The notes under the pieces are model-generated. The model was given only the letters and a program-made list of their open reading frames with translations. It had not been told where the DNA came from and ran no database searches. This document shows positions 23,092 to 34,734 of a stretch of DNA of 64,000 bases, in pieces. Source of the DNA: Undaria pinnatifida (Eukaryota > Sar > Phaeophyceae > Laminariales > Alariaceae). Position numbers and translations under genes: made by a program. Position 1 is the stretch's first letter. Every line of letters starts with the position of its first letter. The DNA lies in NCBI GenBank assembly GCA_012845835.1, contig JABAKD010000021.1, positions 10,361,199 through 10,425,198 of the forward strand, given 5' to 3'.

Positions 23092-24300
23092 CAAAGGTGC
23101 TGGAACCCTAGGAAGATCCGAAAACCACATGAAATCGAAATTCGTCCGGTAAATACTACGCTTTCCCAACTAAAACTCGCTATACAAAGAAGGCGCACAG
23201 ATGAAAAGATCCAACGTGCAAACTGAGCTCACATAGCCGCGGGTATCCACTCAACTACTACAGCATGGAGTTCCCCCGTTCCCACAACTAACCACCTCGC
23301 GGCTACAAACTACAGCGGTTGGGCTGCCTGCACCGTGCGAACCGCACGGTAGTCGTGAGCACAGACGAACGCGGTTGCTGTCTGGAGTGCTGTCAGAGTG
23401 ACGACCCGCGGGCATGCAGTGAAACAAGAGCAATCGAACCAAAAACCGCAATACAAATACGAGTATCAATGATCGCCCCGCCTTCCCGAGTTATTTGACA
23501 GGTTGCAGCGCAGCTACTACGCCCGTGCCTGAAAATTGAAAACTGCGCGGGGTCGTTCCCCATGAAGGGTACACAATTCCTTTACAACCTCTGCAAAAAT
23601 CAGTGACGTATAAGTAACATGTTGTACTACTGCCTCGTAAAAAACCCTGAAAAAAAGACGATCGCTGCTCTCGTAATGATGGTATGCGTGCGGGTCGTGG
23701 GTCTCCGTGTGCCATCCTCCTGCTGTGGTTCTCCATGGCCGCCTCATCGCGCTAGGTCACTCGGCCCGCTCCTTCGCACTTGCTCTCGTTGACACTCAAT
23801 TTCAATCGGTCCCCCTTCTCCCCCGTCCCAAGAAAACCAAATGATCCACGCAGCTTGCGGCGCTGATCTGAAAAACGAAAATTCTCGTTCAGGGAGAGTT
23901 TAATCCGTCTCTTCCCCGCCCGTCGACGGCCAGTCGCCCTTCTTCTCCGTCTTCGAATCCAGCCTCCTGCCGGCGCAGTTCCCTCCAAGCAAACCGGGAC
24001 TGCGCCGTAGCGTGGCTCGTGGTGGCGTCTGCCCCCGCGCACGAGCATCCCGATTTAGCATTGCTGCTCCGCCGCTGCTGCCTAAATAGACGCGCGAATC
24101 GTGGGTGACCATGCCTAACGCACCACGTGCGACCAAACTCTACCGCCCCACCTAAGCCTCGCGGCCGCACGCAGCAGCAAGAAGGTATCACTCCTTGAGG
24201 GTGAGTCCGGCCTTACACCCGCCAGAAAGACCCTCCCACTCGCTACAAGCCTGCTAGCACATGCTTCACAGCACGCCTTACCGAGACGGCAAGGGGAACG
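23092..24300. other. Apparently unique DNA, no gene recognised
   Basis: Balanced base composition and no match to the other repeats in the window. Frames of up to 100 codons on the minus strand (23889-24191) show no domain I recognise. It could contain exons of an unknown gene. Confidence 0.4.
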
Positions 24301-24304
24301 GAGG

Positions 24305-25638
24305 ACAGCAGGATCAGGTCGGCGACTCCCCTGCCTATAATGCCAGGGTCAACAGTACTAATAAGACGTTCAACCTTGTTCTGCGCACGGAAACGTTACA
24401 ACCCGCATCGAGGGGGACAAAACCAGACGTCTATTTGTGGAATTCAGATTGCATGAAACAATAAGCGTTATCAGGTTTCATAGTGTGAGTTAACGTTTGG
24501 AGTGGGCTACTCGGGTCCACCGGGTTCGTACGGAAGTTCCTGTGTACTCCCTGTATGTGTGGCAGGCGAGCGGAGGTCCAGCCCAGGCCTGGTGCTCGGG
24601 GTGTTTGTGCTGTCGAGTCATGACGGAAAACGCGGTGGACGTCGATCCCTACTGTTCCGAAGTGATCTCTTTTCTGATCTTGAGACTTCTTGATGTAATG
24701 CGAAGGCACACTTACACACCTACCTGTATTGATCGAATGAAGACCAACGAGTGAGATCTGGCGTTCTGCATCATCTCAGGCCTCGGGCGGTACACTTGAT
24801 CCAAACGAAGCTCTTCGAACGCCCATCTCACACACTACCAGAGAACACAGAAACTATAGCGTGGGTTCAAAAAGCCAGACCCCTGTACTCCTACAGATGG
24901 AAGCTCTTGCGCTAATACTGAATGATCAAAGGTGCGTGTCGCCGAATAGCCGATTGTTTTTGCTAATAATCCAGAGAACCTCCGTGGTCATTTCCGGGCG
25001 GAGCACCCGCAGGCCACAAACAAATAGGTGTTGGGGAAACTCAAAATTTATGTCGTGAAAACCACGGAACGACTTCTTCCATATTTCAAGAACATTAAAT
25101 AAACTGTTTGGATGTTAATTGGGGCTGCAGCAAACAAGAAATTCCCGGATGGGTCGATTCCTCCGAAGAATCGACGTGATAGACAGGCATCACTAATAGC
25201 GTGAGATTTACATCGCCATCAGTTTTCTCGGGATAATCAGGCCACCTCGTGGGGCCAGCACTGAGCGCTTGAGAATTTTTGAAATGAAAAAATACACTTC
25301 ATTCCGCTGTTAGATCGACCAAAAATGAATTAGATCACGACTCAGCCTTGCAAGCTGCGTGCAATACTTTAATCGTGCGTGTTACGGGGTGTGTGTACCC
25401 TCGTTAAGGATACAGGTCGGCTACTCCCCTGCTAATGCCAGGGTCAACAGGCCTAAGACGTTTAACCTTGTTCTGCGCACGGAAACTGTATAACCCGCTT
25501 TGAGGGGGACAAAAACAGACATCTGTGGAATTCAGTATGCATAAACCAATAAGTTTTATAGTGTGAGTTAACTTTTGGAGTGGGCTACTTGGGTCTGTCG
25601 GGTTTGTACGCCAGTTCCTGTGTACTCCCTGTATGATA
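24305..25638 (+). repeat. Composite repeat Y'-Z-Y' (copy 1)
   Basis: The end of module Y' (24317-24450, from CAGGTCGGCGACTCCCCTGC) is followed by module Z (24480-25270). A second, complete Y' (25275-25560) and the first 80 bases of another Z come next. Z landmarks are TGGAGTGGGCTAC, GTTCCTGTGTACTCCCTGTA, GTCGAGTCATGACGG and TTGATCGAATGAAGACC. The repeat distance between equivalent Y' points is about 1.10 kb. The same arrangement is at 44570-45890. Either a tandem satellite of about 1.1 kb or an element with terminal direct repeats. Confidence 0.78.
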
Positions 25639-25639
25639 T

Positions 25640-25780
25640 ATGCGCCGACCAAGTTTTGTTTGTGCTTTCTCCCTGGGGTATTCCTCAGCTCCAGAGTGAC
25701 TAGAGCCTGTCCTGTGACCACGGACGACTTGATTGTGCGAGTTAATGTAAGAACAACAACAAACAACAACAACGAACGCT
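25640..25780 (+). repeat. Family X copy 4, 5'-truncated, with AAC tail
   Basis: Only the 3' part of X is present (GGTATTCCTCAGCTCCAGAG to GAGTTAATGTAAGAACAACA). It interrupts module Z at 25638. 5' truncation with an intact 3' end and triplet tail is the pattern left by target-primed reverse transcription. Confidence 0.7.
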
Positions 25781-25902
25781 ACCCCTGTGCTTGACACCTG
25801 TTTATTGTGTCACCACGATGCATCGTAGATCTAGGTCCTGAAGCCTGAATAGAAGCATGTTTATTTGCGGCACACAATTTGGAATTCAAGACTGATATAT
25901 TT

Positions 25903-26190
25903 CAGGGCCTTCCCCGGCATTAATCCCGCCGAGCGTGGAATCGCGGTGGATCGACCACACACACAACAGAGTTACGAATGAGGAATACACATTGGCGAAA
26001 GCGCTGTTCCTACTTTCTTTGTTAAAAAACACCGCCACACTCGATTCGCCGCGGTATGTACCTTTCTTATTATTATTGTGGTGCGTTTTCCATTCATTGT
26101 TTATTCTTCGTTTGTAACTCTGGTTGTGTGTGGTTGATTCACTGCGATGCGATTCTATGATACGCGGAATTAATCCCGGGGAAGGCCCTG
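25903..26190. mobile_element. MITE-like element with about 27-bp terminal inverted repeats
   Basis: The left end CAGGGCCTTCCCCGGCATTA and the right end TAATCCCGGGGAAGGCCCTG are inverted copies with few mismatches, enclosing about 230 bp without coding capacity. This is the form of a non-autonomous DNA transposon. The flanking 8-mers ATATATTT and ATCTTTTC are only partly alike, so a target duplication is not certain and the superfamily stays open (hAT-like ends are possible). Confidence 0.65.
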
Positions 26191-26490
26191 ATCTTTTCCA
26201 GGGCCCTTCCTCCCTAGGTTCGTGCGTGAGACTCCAACATTATGCAGGGTATATTGGTGTACCTTCTCACTTATTATCGTCAGAGAAAACTGCCGGAAAA
26301 AACACAAACAAGCGAAACCAAACAGAAAACGGCAGGAAGGTAGTCGTTGGGGCAACCTGGTGTTTGGGGTAACGGGTAGAAATATAGATCAGCAGAAGGA
26401 CGGGAAATCTCGGGGTTTCCAATGTAGGATAGCGGGATGTTTGGTACGGGATATTTTAGAAAATGAAATTTCCGGATAATTATTACTCCG
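26191..26490. other. Nothing recognised
   Basis: Short frames only; a second partial CAGGGCCCTTCC at 26199-26210 may be part of the neighbouring MITE-like end. Confidence 0.4.
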
Positions 26491-26496
26491 GAGTAT

Positions 26497-27180
26497 AAAA
26501 ATTAAAATACACTCCAGCTGTGAGATCGGATATTTTATCGAAACTCATATTTGCAAGCTGTGTCTGATACTCCGATCGCGCGTATTACGGGTTGTGTGTC
26601 CTCATTAAGGATATAGATCGGCGATTCCCCTTGCAACTACAACAGTGTAGCACTCAGGGTCAACAGGGTGATGTTAGTCAGTCTGTGCGCGGAAACTACA
26701 AACCCGTTTCTGAGGGGGACAAAATCTGACAGCTGTGGAAGGAAATGCATCAGTTTATCAAGTGCATACTGTAAGTCGAATAACCGGTGCGGGGCGGGCG
26801 GTTTTGAAGGACGTGGGGGCCTGATTTTGATCAAAAGGGGGGCGAGAGGGGGGGACGGGGGGTGAGGGGACGGGTGGGGCAGGTCAATTTGTGCTTGGAA
26901 ACTATAAACCCTGCTTGTTGGGGAGGGGGGAGGGATGTGGCGGGGGGGGGGGGCGGGGGGTACGGCTTTAGGTCACATAGATGTAGGGGTTTGCTATACG
27001 CGTGGTGCTACGTCTAGGCGATGGTCCGGGTGGTGGGGAAGGAGGAGGCGTTGGAGGCGGGGGTGGGTGGGAGTGGCAGAAGCGGCATGGACGGCTCTAA
27101 AACGATAACGAGGCGATATCCAGGGCGTGGAAGTGTTTATTACTCTGGCGGATTTCGATATTCGGTGGGGCGTTAGAGGC
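26497..27180 (+). repeat. Module Y plus one W unit outside the main array
   Basis: Y (26497-26840) is followed by G-rich sequence and one W unit (GTGGTGCTACGTCTAGGCGA at 27001), ending at GGCGGATTTCGATATTCGGT. It shows that the Y-W pair spreads or persists as a unit apart from the array. The retrotransposon that follows starts or is cut near 27190. Confidence 0.78.
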
Positions 27181-27879
27181 AAAATATGATCGAGAGGTCA
27201 GATACCAACGAGCAACTGTAGAGCTGCATGAAGCAGGGAATCGTCGGTGCAACGAATAGCCAGGAAGAGGTAGCTATCGGGCGAGGTCCTGCACGAACTG
27301 AAGAGGACCGAGGCAGAGGGAAAGGGGCGTCAGGGACTCGTCAAGTTGTTTTAATGTGTGGTTTGGTGGTTTGCTCTTCTGGGTTGCTGTGCTGGAGGGT
27401 GAGCATCGTCGAAAGCAGCAGTCGTCCGGAAAAACGAGCAAGGATGGAGAGTCTCGCCCCGACCCAACAATTGGACGAGGAGCAGGGCCACCTGGTGGGC
27501 CCGGCCCAGGCTCAACGCAGAGAACGAGGTCAGGTGGCGGAGCAACCGAGCGCGTGGACGAGGGTACAGTACACGGAAATACGCTCGCAGCCGTAAGCGC
27601 GTCGTCCAGTAGAAGCGTGCAGTTCCCGGACGTTGAATCACAGGTGCTTGACGGAGCCCACGAACGGTCGCAGACGGTCGGGTAGAGGGAGGCGCGAGTC
27701 GCGTAGGAACACTCACACATCGCCAGGCAGAGAAGGAAGGAGTTTATTTAGGCACCACCGCGAGCAAACCAACCCCACCTAACGTGTCCCAGCCCCGAAA
27801 CACCACAAAAATTTCCCCGCGCGATCTCGGAGCCCCCCATCTGCGGGTGGAGGGAGTTCAGATCAGCAGCAGGCAGGAG

Positions 27880-29047
27880 CGGGGCGAGATTACAGCCAGC
27901 TGGAGTTTTTTATCGGGCCACCACAGGCGTCCTGGGGCGCGGTAGGAGAGCCGCAGCATCAACAGCAAGGGTGGACACCGCAGCGGCAGTATGGCACGGA
28001 CGCACCACAGCATCCGCAGCAAGGCGAGGCATCACAGCAACAAGGGGCGGCAATGGGGGGGACCCCAACAACAACGGCAGCAGCGGGGTTGGTCACCGCA
28101 GCAGCTGAGCGCGGGCGCACCACGGCGACAGCAGCAGCAGGCGGCCACCGCAGCCGCAGCGAGGGTAGGGACCAGAGCACGGGGGGGGGGGTACGTTAGG
28201 GAGGAGGTGTAGTGAACCCACCACAGCAGCAGCAGGCAAGCGGGCAGCTGCAGCAGCAACAGCAGTCAAACTGGCAGTAGCAACAGCAAAGTAATCAGCA
28301 GCAGTTAGACAGTGGGAAATTTGGTGAAGTGAACGCGTGGAAGTTGAAGGGTCAGGACAGCAACAGCAGCTGATGGGAACGCTCTTAGGGCAGCCGGGGC
28401 GTGGGGGGGGTAAGGTAAGCCCGTGGGAGATGGGTCCGCCGAGGCTGCAACAGCAACTGTATCAGGAACCGGGCACGGAAGGGGGGGACTGGAGCGACAC
28501 CTCATATAGCCACGGGCCGTAGTGGGGGGTTGGCGAAGTTTTCGTAAGGGGGGCAGGGTTGGGGAGGGGTGGGGGGGTGGCGGGGGGTTGGGGAGGATGC
28601 AATATGCCGTCCCTGACGGAAACGTTGTGGAGGAAGGGCAACCGCACGGTGGTAGTCTGGGCGTCTCTACGCGGGGACGGGAATGCCCCACCGTTTGATT
28701 CGGTGGAGGTGATGATCACGGTCACGGGGGGCTTCATCGTTGGGTGGGAGGGCGCTCAGCAGATAGCGGGACTGAGCAACATCGATGTCCGCAACTTCTC
28801 CCAGCGGGACCATTTTGGCTCCGGGGGAGGGACTGTGCAGGTATCCCTGGACCACAGGGTGGAGACCGTATTTCTGTTGCTAACAGACCTCATGCAGTAC
28901 GTGGTAGATGCCAATAAAGGCCTTCGGGCACGCATCGCTGCACCGGACGAACAAGCTGCTCGAGCGTTTTCGCGCGGTAGCGCAGGGGGTGAGAATTTTC
29001 CACGCGCAGAATACGCGGGTGGCCCTATCAGAGCCGTTCAAGGGTAA
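27880..29047 (+). pseudogene. Gag-like region of the Ngaro-like element
   Basis: The first half is CAG/CAA-rich and gives Gln-rich frames with stops (27900-28370). The second half, 28600-29047, is an open stretch of about 150 codons with no domain I recognise, with blocks such as FIVGWEGAQQIAG and LLTDLMQYVVDANKGLRARI. Assignment as gag rests on position 5' of RT only. Confidence 0.4.
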
Positions 29048-29889
29048 ATTCGTCTAATGCTTTAACAAGAATATCCAGGAGTAGACGGAGGAAGCATCCC
29101 GGCAGGCGCACATGTTGAAGCAATAAGTCGGGATGTTCCCGGGTCAGAGCGACGTATACCCGATGCCACTACCGCATTGCACGCGAACCCATACATGAGT
29201 TACAACGGCACCCATCTACCTGGCGGACGTAGTGTACGCAGAGGAGCCCACCACTGGGGGGTATAGGAATAGACGGGTGTCGAGGGGATGAGAGGGGGGG
29301 TCAAGCGAGACCGGGGCAGCGGGAAAGTGTGAGGAGGGGTGGGGGGGAACGAACGAAGAGCGGCGGGGGTTGGGGTGGGGGAGGGGGGGGAGGAGAAGGG
29401 AGGGGGGGACGGGAGGAGGAGGGGGGGGAAGGGGCATATGACCGACTCTGCCACGACTACGAAGAACTCGGGGCATGCCTCCACGAGCTAAAGAAGCGAA
29501 TGCCATTCAGATACAGACACGGCAGCGGTTACAAATTCTCGAAGGGTGCGTTTCTGCAGAAGGAGGGGGCAGGGTCGGGAAAGCGGAAAAGGGAGAAGGA
29601 GGAGGAGGAGGAGTAGAGTGGGTCGGGGAGATGGTGGGGGGGGTGGGGAAGGGCGGGAGGGGAGAGACGGACCGGCGAAGAAACAAGGGCACGGGCTCCT
29701 CGGCGCGGCCAACCAGGCGAGCTACCGACACCAGTTCTGAGGCGACCACGTCGAGGGCAGCGGCGGGGGGTTCCGGTTGGGCACTGGGCCAAAGAGGGGA
29801 GCCGATTCCTCCGGGATCGTTGGTTGTGTCAGATACAGCTGCGATATCCGGCCGGCGCGTAAGAGATCAGAAGCGTTGGCGGGTTGCAA

Positions 29890-31147
29890 AATAATTTTTG
29901 ATGAGGGTGTCTGGGGAGTCAACGAAGGCGACAAGCTTGATGCGAGCCTTAGCCACGACCGCAGTGGCAGTATTATCGCGGGTTTTCGGCTGGGGGGGGA
30001 GGGCGAGGGGAAAAGGAGTGGGGCAGGCAGTGCGTTTGTTGGGGGGGTCGTTGACGGCGCCTCATATGGAGCCGGGGCGCGTGCAAGCGTTCTTCGGGGA
30101 CAAACATCAACTTCCTGGAATCGATAACTTGAGGCCGGGTGGAAACCTGACGAAAGAGCTTATATACGAGAACAATTCAAGCGCACAGAAGTTTCTCGTG
30201 GCAGTGTGAGAAAAGGCGGTTGCGGATGTTGCAAGTGGCCGGGCGATTGTTTTCCAGAAGGAACAGGCGGGGCAGGTAGAAGGATTGCGGGTGTCACCGG
30301 TCGGGGAGTGGAAGAGCGGGAAAAGATAAGAATCATCCATGACATGACTTTTGAGCACAGAAACGGGAGTGGGGGGGAGTCGGTGAATTCGACGACGGAC
30401 TGGGATGAGATTCCGACATATGCGCTGGCGGGGGGAATGCATGAAGTGGTACAGAGGGTTCTCGGGCTGAGGGTTAAGTTCGGGGATCGAGCGCGGATTC
30501 TCACTCAAAAAATGGATGTCCAAAATGCGTTCAGGCAGATTCCAGTGGACCCTGACGGGGCCAGGGTTTTCGGGTACGTGTTGTGGGAGTTCCTTCTCGT
30601 CGATTTGCGGTTGAAGTTTGGGTGGAGGAGCAGTCCGGGGTGGTGGGGGGTGATTTCGGCTGCGATGCGGCATGCGCAACGTAATACCACGAGAGCTTCC
30701 GCGTTGTTCTCGCCGGACGGGGACCGCGCAGTGGAGCACGTGACGGTGGCACAGAAAACAGGGCGTTCAGTAGTCGGTTGGCCGGCAGAGTGTGTAGTGA
30801 GGCCGGTGGAGGAGAGGGGGGCAGACGACCCGGCCTTTGTGTCTTTTTTGATGGACGATGCAATTTCGGTAGAAGTTCAATGGGATGCGGAGGGGGCGCG
30901 TTGTTTGCACTTGTCACGATCCTTAGCTTTCTTCTATGATCATGATGTGGGCGAGAGATTCGAGCAGGAGGAGTCACTGACGCGTAAAAAGGTGACGGGT
31001 TGGGCGGCGCAACAGGAGGTTTTGGGCTACGATATCGACACAGAGAGTATGACCATTGCCCTGCCGACACGAAAAATAGACGACTTGCGCGCCCGAGTAG
31101 CAGAGCGGACGACGGAGCGGCAGTCGGCAACGGTGCGGGGGGGGTGA
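29890..31147 (+). pseudogene. Reverse transcriptase of the Ngaro-like element
   Basis: Sequence at 30105-30205 (LRPGGNLTKEL...) leads, through a TGA at 30207 and a frame change, into the RT proper (30206-31147). Visible motifs are KIRIIHDMTFE, then motif A QKMDVQNAFRQIPVDP with its Asp, then LKFGWRSSPGWWGVISAAMR, then the catalytic box FVSFLMDDAISVE (near 30835-30870) with both Asp kept, and WAAQQEVLGYDIDTE near the end. The GWRSSPGWWG and LGYDIDTE blocks are typical of DIRS/Ngaro-type RT. The catalytic Asp residues are intact although the upstream frame is broken. Confidence 0.83.
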
Positions 31148-31399
31148 TTGTTAGCGGGGAAGTTGCACCACACTTCCTTTGTGATCCACTTCGTCCGTAG
31201 GCTGCTGCAGATTTATAATCTGCATCTTCGTGGGGCGGGGCGGTCCGGGGGGGAGGGGGGCGTGGGGCACGTACAGAAAGCGGGCGGAAGCGAGGTGGGT
31301 TTTTAGGTTGTCACGTTAATTCATGGCTGACGTGGGGTCGTGGAAATGGGTTTTGGGAAGGGGGGGAGGGTACGGGGGGGTGAGGATAACAGCACCGTT

Positions 31400-31850
31400 C
31401 TTTAGCTTCGATAAGCAGCGGCCGAGTAGGACGTGGTTTTCGGACGTATCCTTGGCAGCAATAGGGGGGTTATGTATGGAGACGGGGGTGCAGTGGAGAT
31501 TCGCCCCTCCGGAAAAGGTGTAGAAACGAACGGTAGAGGGGGCAGGCCGTAGCCGATTTGATTTCCATCAACCTGCTCGAGGTAATGGCAATGTTGATGA
31601 CGGCGTACGTTATGATTGACATGAAGGGAGAGAGACCGCGTAAAAGAGGAGAAGCAGTTCTGATGAGGACGGAAAATGAAGCAGCGGTGACCTGGGTGAG
31701 GAGGGGGGGTAGACGCAAGCGAAGGTAGGGACGTTGATGAGGATAATTGGAGCATTGGGAGAAAGGGGAGGGTGGTGTTTTCAGGCAGGGGGGTGGATAA
31801 TAGGTTGGCAAACGGTCTGACTAGATTGCAAGAGGGCCAGATCCTCAAGA
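31400..31850 (+). pseudogene. RNase H region of the Ngaro-like element
   Basis: Fragments in three frames line up as an RNase H. They are TWFSDVSLAAIGGLCM (31430-31480, the first acidic residue), ISINLLEVMAMLMTAYVMI (31560-31618), LMRTENEAAVTWVRRG (31660-31708) and, after a frameshift, GVDNRLANGLTRLQEG (31790-31838). The Glu in LLE, the Asn/Glu in ENEAA and the Asp in GVDN fit the usual catalytic positions. Frameshifts near 31500 and 31710-31790 break it. Confidence 0.7.
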
Positions 31851-31879
31851 AACTGAATGAAGAACGTCCTGGAATCGCT

Positions 31880-33053
31880 TGTCAGATGCAGGAGTTTGGG
31901 ACGGGGGAGAATCTCATGTGTTCGGATATGTATCGAGAGGGTACGCATTTGGAAGTGTTGCAGCTTCGACTCGAAGGACGTACGAGGCGAATAGGAGGAT
32001 GTGGGCGAGCTGGCGGTCTTTTATAGGGAAGGGGTGTGCTGGCGGCGGAAAGACATTGGGGAGATGGAGCTGGTAGGGGAGTCGGTCGATTTCATGGGAT
32101 ACTGTTGCGTAGGGAAAGGAAACGAGGTGTCGACCATAGGAGGCAAGTTGGTGGCGGTCAATTTCTACCATGAGCAGTTCTTGGGGCTATCAGTGCCCAT
32201 GAAAAACCGTTGATTAGATCTGTCAGGCAAGGTATCAAGAGGGCGCAAGTAGAGATGGATAGTCAGCAGAAAGTGAGAAGGCCGTTGATGTGGGGGGTGC
32301 TGACGGAGATATATGCAGAAGAGCGTTCAGGCATGGGGGGTAGACGGGAAGGTGTTACGGATTGGTCTGGCGCTGTCGTATTTTTTCAATGTTGCGAGCG
32401 TCGGAATTGTTTGCCAAGGGAGTAGGGTGTTTTATAAAGTATACTGATTGAGGAGGGGGCATGTGGCGTTCGTCAGGGATAACGAATAGTTGGTAGGACG
32501 CAGAATACACTAATCAGATATGGTGGAGGTGGGATTCAGGGTTCGAAGGGGGACCAAGGGAGAAAGGGGGCGGTACTAGTGAGAACAGGGACAGGGCGTG
32601 GGGTGGAGGAAAAGGAGGGGCGGCGGGTCTATTAGTGGAGCTTTTTAGGTTGTACGATCACGGGGATTTTACGGAAGAAGCGCCCTTGATACCATTTAGA
32701 GCAAAAGATGGTTGGGAGGTTTGGTCTAGGGGACGGGCAACACAGTGCTTGAGGGATGGCATCGCAAGCGTAGGGGAGAGGTGGAGAGAGGAGGGAAGCG
32801 GGGCGGGGGCGAGACTTATTCCAGAAGAATTTGCATTGCATTCGGGGAGAATAGGAGGAGCGACAAAACTGGCAGCGAGAGGGGTAACGGAGGCCGTAGT
32901 AAAGAAAGATGGAAGGTAGTCGTCAGACTCGTTTATGGTGTACGTTAGGGCGAACACGGAGGACCCGGTCTGGGTGTCAGAGATGTTGGAGCACGGGGCA
33001 CAAGAGTTTGAGAGACAATCGGAACAAGGGACTAGATGGGGCGGAATGGGATA
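31880..33053 (+). pseudogene. Tyrosine recombinase of the Ngaro-like element, stop just before the active site
   Basis: The N-terminal SAM-like part is at 31935-32030 (VAASTRRTYEANRRMWASW). The core begins with TIGGKLVAVNFYHEQF (32137-32185) and RSVRQGIKRAQVE (32218-32256). A frameshifted stretch follows (32340-32420), in which the first catalytic Arg is not visible. The C-terminal part (32632-33053) has the His-x-x-Arg box HSGR (His codon 32839-32841, Arg 32848-32850) and ends in the nucleophile block FMVYVRAN, with Tyr codon 32941-32943. A TAG at 32917-32919 stands where relatives have Trp in DGRW; the frame is otherwise open to 33053. This protein would integrate the element by Tyr-mediated recombination. 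Confidence 0.82.
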
Positions 33054-33129
33054 AGTCTCCTCTGGCCGGTAATGTAACGACCGCTTGGGGAACTGCTATC
33101 GGAACCCAAACGGTTAGGAAATAACCGGA

Positions 33130-33420
33130 CCGAGGGGTGGGGGAAATCGCGGTCTCAGGTGGGGAGGCGTCTCACTAGCGGAGAGCGACCGGTAGGTAGG
33201 TCGACCGCGTTTCGTTTGTGTGGGTGGGGGAGGCGTAACCAAGAGGGGAAAGGGAGGGAGTGGCCCCTCCTTCCCCTCCCCGTTCCTGCTATTTTATTTA
33301 GAGGTAGGGGAGGCGTACGCATCCGGGGGGGGCGGGGGCAGGACAACCCCTTCCCCCCGCTCACCGTTTCGGCTTCTTCAAAATTAATATAAAGCGCTTT
33401 CGTGAAAGAGAACCCCAAAT
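33130..33420. repeat. Short repeats and hairpin 3' of the tyrosine recombinase
   Basis: The motif GGGGAGGCGT occurs three times (33158, 33226, 33306) at 70-80-bp spacing. A strong inverted repeat, AAAGGGAGGGAG and CTCCTTCCCCTC, lies at about 33248-33278. Such arrangements are found in the terminal split direct repeats of Ngaro-type elements. I found no matching partner near 27190. Confidence 0.45.
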
Positions 33421-34730
33421 CAGGGTAGATAGGGGTGTGTAAGAGTATTGGGCTGGGACGCAGCGAGTCCCCAGCAGGTCTGCCAATTGAGCAGGTCCTC
33501 GGAAAGTACTCACGTTCTTAGCATTAGGAGAAACGTAGCTTTATTAGATTCCACTACAGTCCTGGATGACTTCTGAGCGCCGAGGGACGTGCCTCCGGTC
33601 TATTTCCTGACTATCCTGAATATAAAACGCCAACCTTATGATACGAAAATCATCTAAATTATTTCAATTCGGATAATTACAGGCCTTTCCAGGCCGTATC
33701 TTGACAGGTAGGTGTGTGATCTGAAATTCGAAAGTACGTCTAAAGAGCGAATCTCCTAGCGGTAAGAGGTGGAGTGATGATGGATTTTATTTAAAGTGTT
33801 ATTTTGCGTCTTTATCGCCAATAAACCGCAAAAACTTGATAGCTTTTTAGCGGGGTGCATACTTTTTGCAAGTCGATCATGACCACGGATTCGGGTAGCT
33901 CTGTCTGGCAAATTCAATCGTCAGGATTTTTCTGTACTAAATTTACACGACGATTTGACGGAGGCATTGTTGGCATAAAACAAGGCATCTTCATAGCTTT
34001 TATTGCGGAGGTCGTATTTCACGAATTGAAAAAATTAAGCGGGAAGCGATTCCGTTTGCCGTGCTCCAAATCAGTAAAACAATCGGGTTCTTGGAAATCT
34101 AAACTTCGCGATATATTCATGGTATCATTCGGGTAGGTTTTTAGCCCATTCTAGCAAGGTATTGGGTTGCCTTTTTGGTGACCGCCAATAGATTACTTGA
34201 GTTTAGCATAGGGATAACTTGTTTTTTCTCTCGACGATGTTCGATTCTCTTAGCCTTGGCGATCGCGACCAAGGTCGTTTTATTTTCAATTTGACATATT
34301 TCAAGAATTATCCGCCGAAAACAAAGTGGACAAATTGAATAATACCATCCTGTGTTTTCGGTGCTTTCTTTGCCGTGGCACTTGGCTTATCAAGCTAGCA
34401 AAAAAATTAGGCTTGCGACCACTTTTCTTATTTTGAGGCGCCACAGCCTGGGTACGCTATGGTATGATCTGTGTTACAGAACGATAACAGCAGTAGTAAT
34501 AGTAGTAATAGTAGTAGTAGACGTGAGCGCCTCTATTGCCCCTGTCGGCACTTGTTGAGGTTCACGATTTATCGCCTCGCTCGGTGGTGGTTGTCGATAG
34601 CTCTAAAGGTACGACTGGTTGCCTCCGGGACGTTGGCCCAATGAGAGCATGTCATACAAGCTCGATCGGATCCGCCACTTCAAAAACAACTCCTGCCCCG
34701 AGGCCGTGTATTCCCCCGGGATTTACCCGC
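33421..34730. other. Nothing recognised; AT-richer than its neighbours
   Basis: Short frames only (the longest, 33855-34136, shows no known motif). There are AGT triplets at 34490-34520. Confidence 0.4.
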
Positions 34731-34734
34731 ACCC

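Larger units (their letters stand above)
27190..33420 (+). mobile_element. Ngaro/DIRS-like tyrosine-recombinase retrotransposon, decayed
   Basis: The order on the plus strand is a Gln-rich, gag-like region, reverse transcriptase, RNase H and tyrosine recombinase. That order, with a tyrosine recombinase replacing an integrase and no LTRs or integrase motifs, defines the DIRS order; without a methyltransferase domain it is nearest to Ngaro. Integration in such elements is by site-specific recombination of a circular DNA and leaves no target duplication. Stops and frameshifts occur throughout. The 3' flank (33130-33420) has short repeated and inverted segments that may be remains of split direct repeats. 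The 5' limit is not certain. Confidence 0.8.

Noticed and set aside
23889-24191. A 100-codon minus-strand frame with many Cys residues
   Set aside because: No spacing fits a known zinc-binding motif, and overlapping frames of equal length exist.
28559-29047. A stand-alone host gene of 162 codons
   Set aside because: It lies in series with the Ngaro-like RT on the same strand and starts in G-rich low-complexity sequence; it is better read as part of that element.
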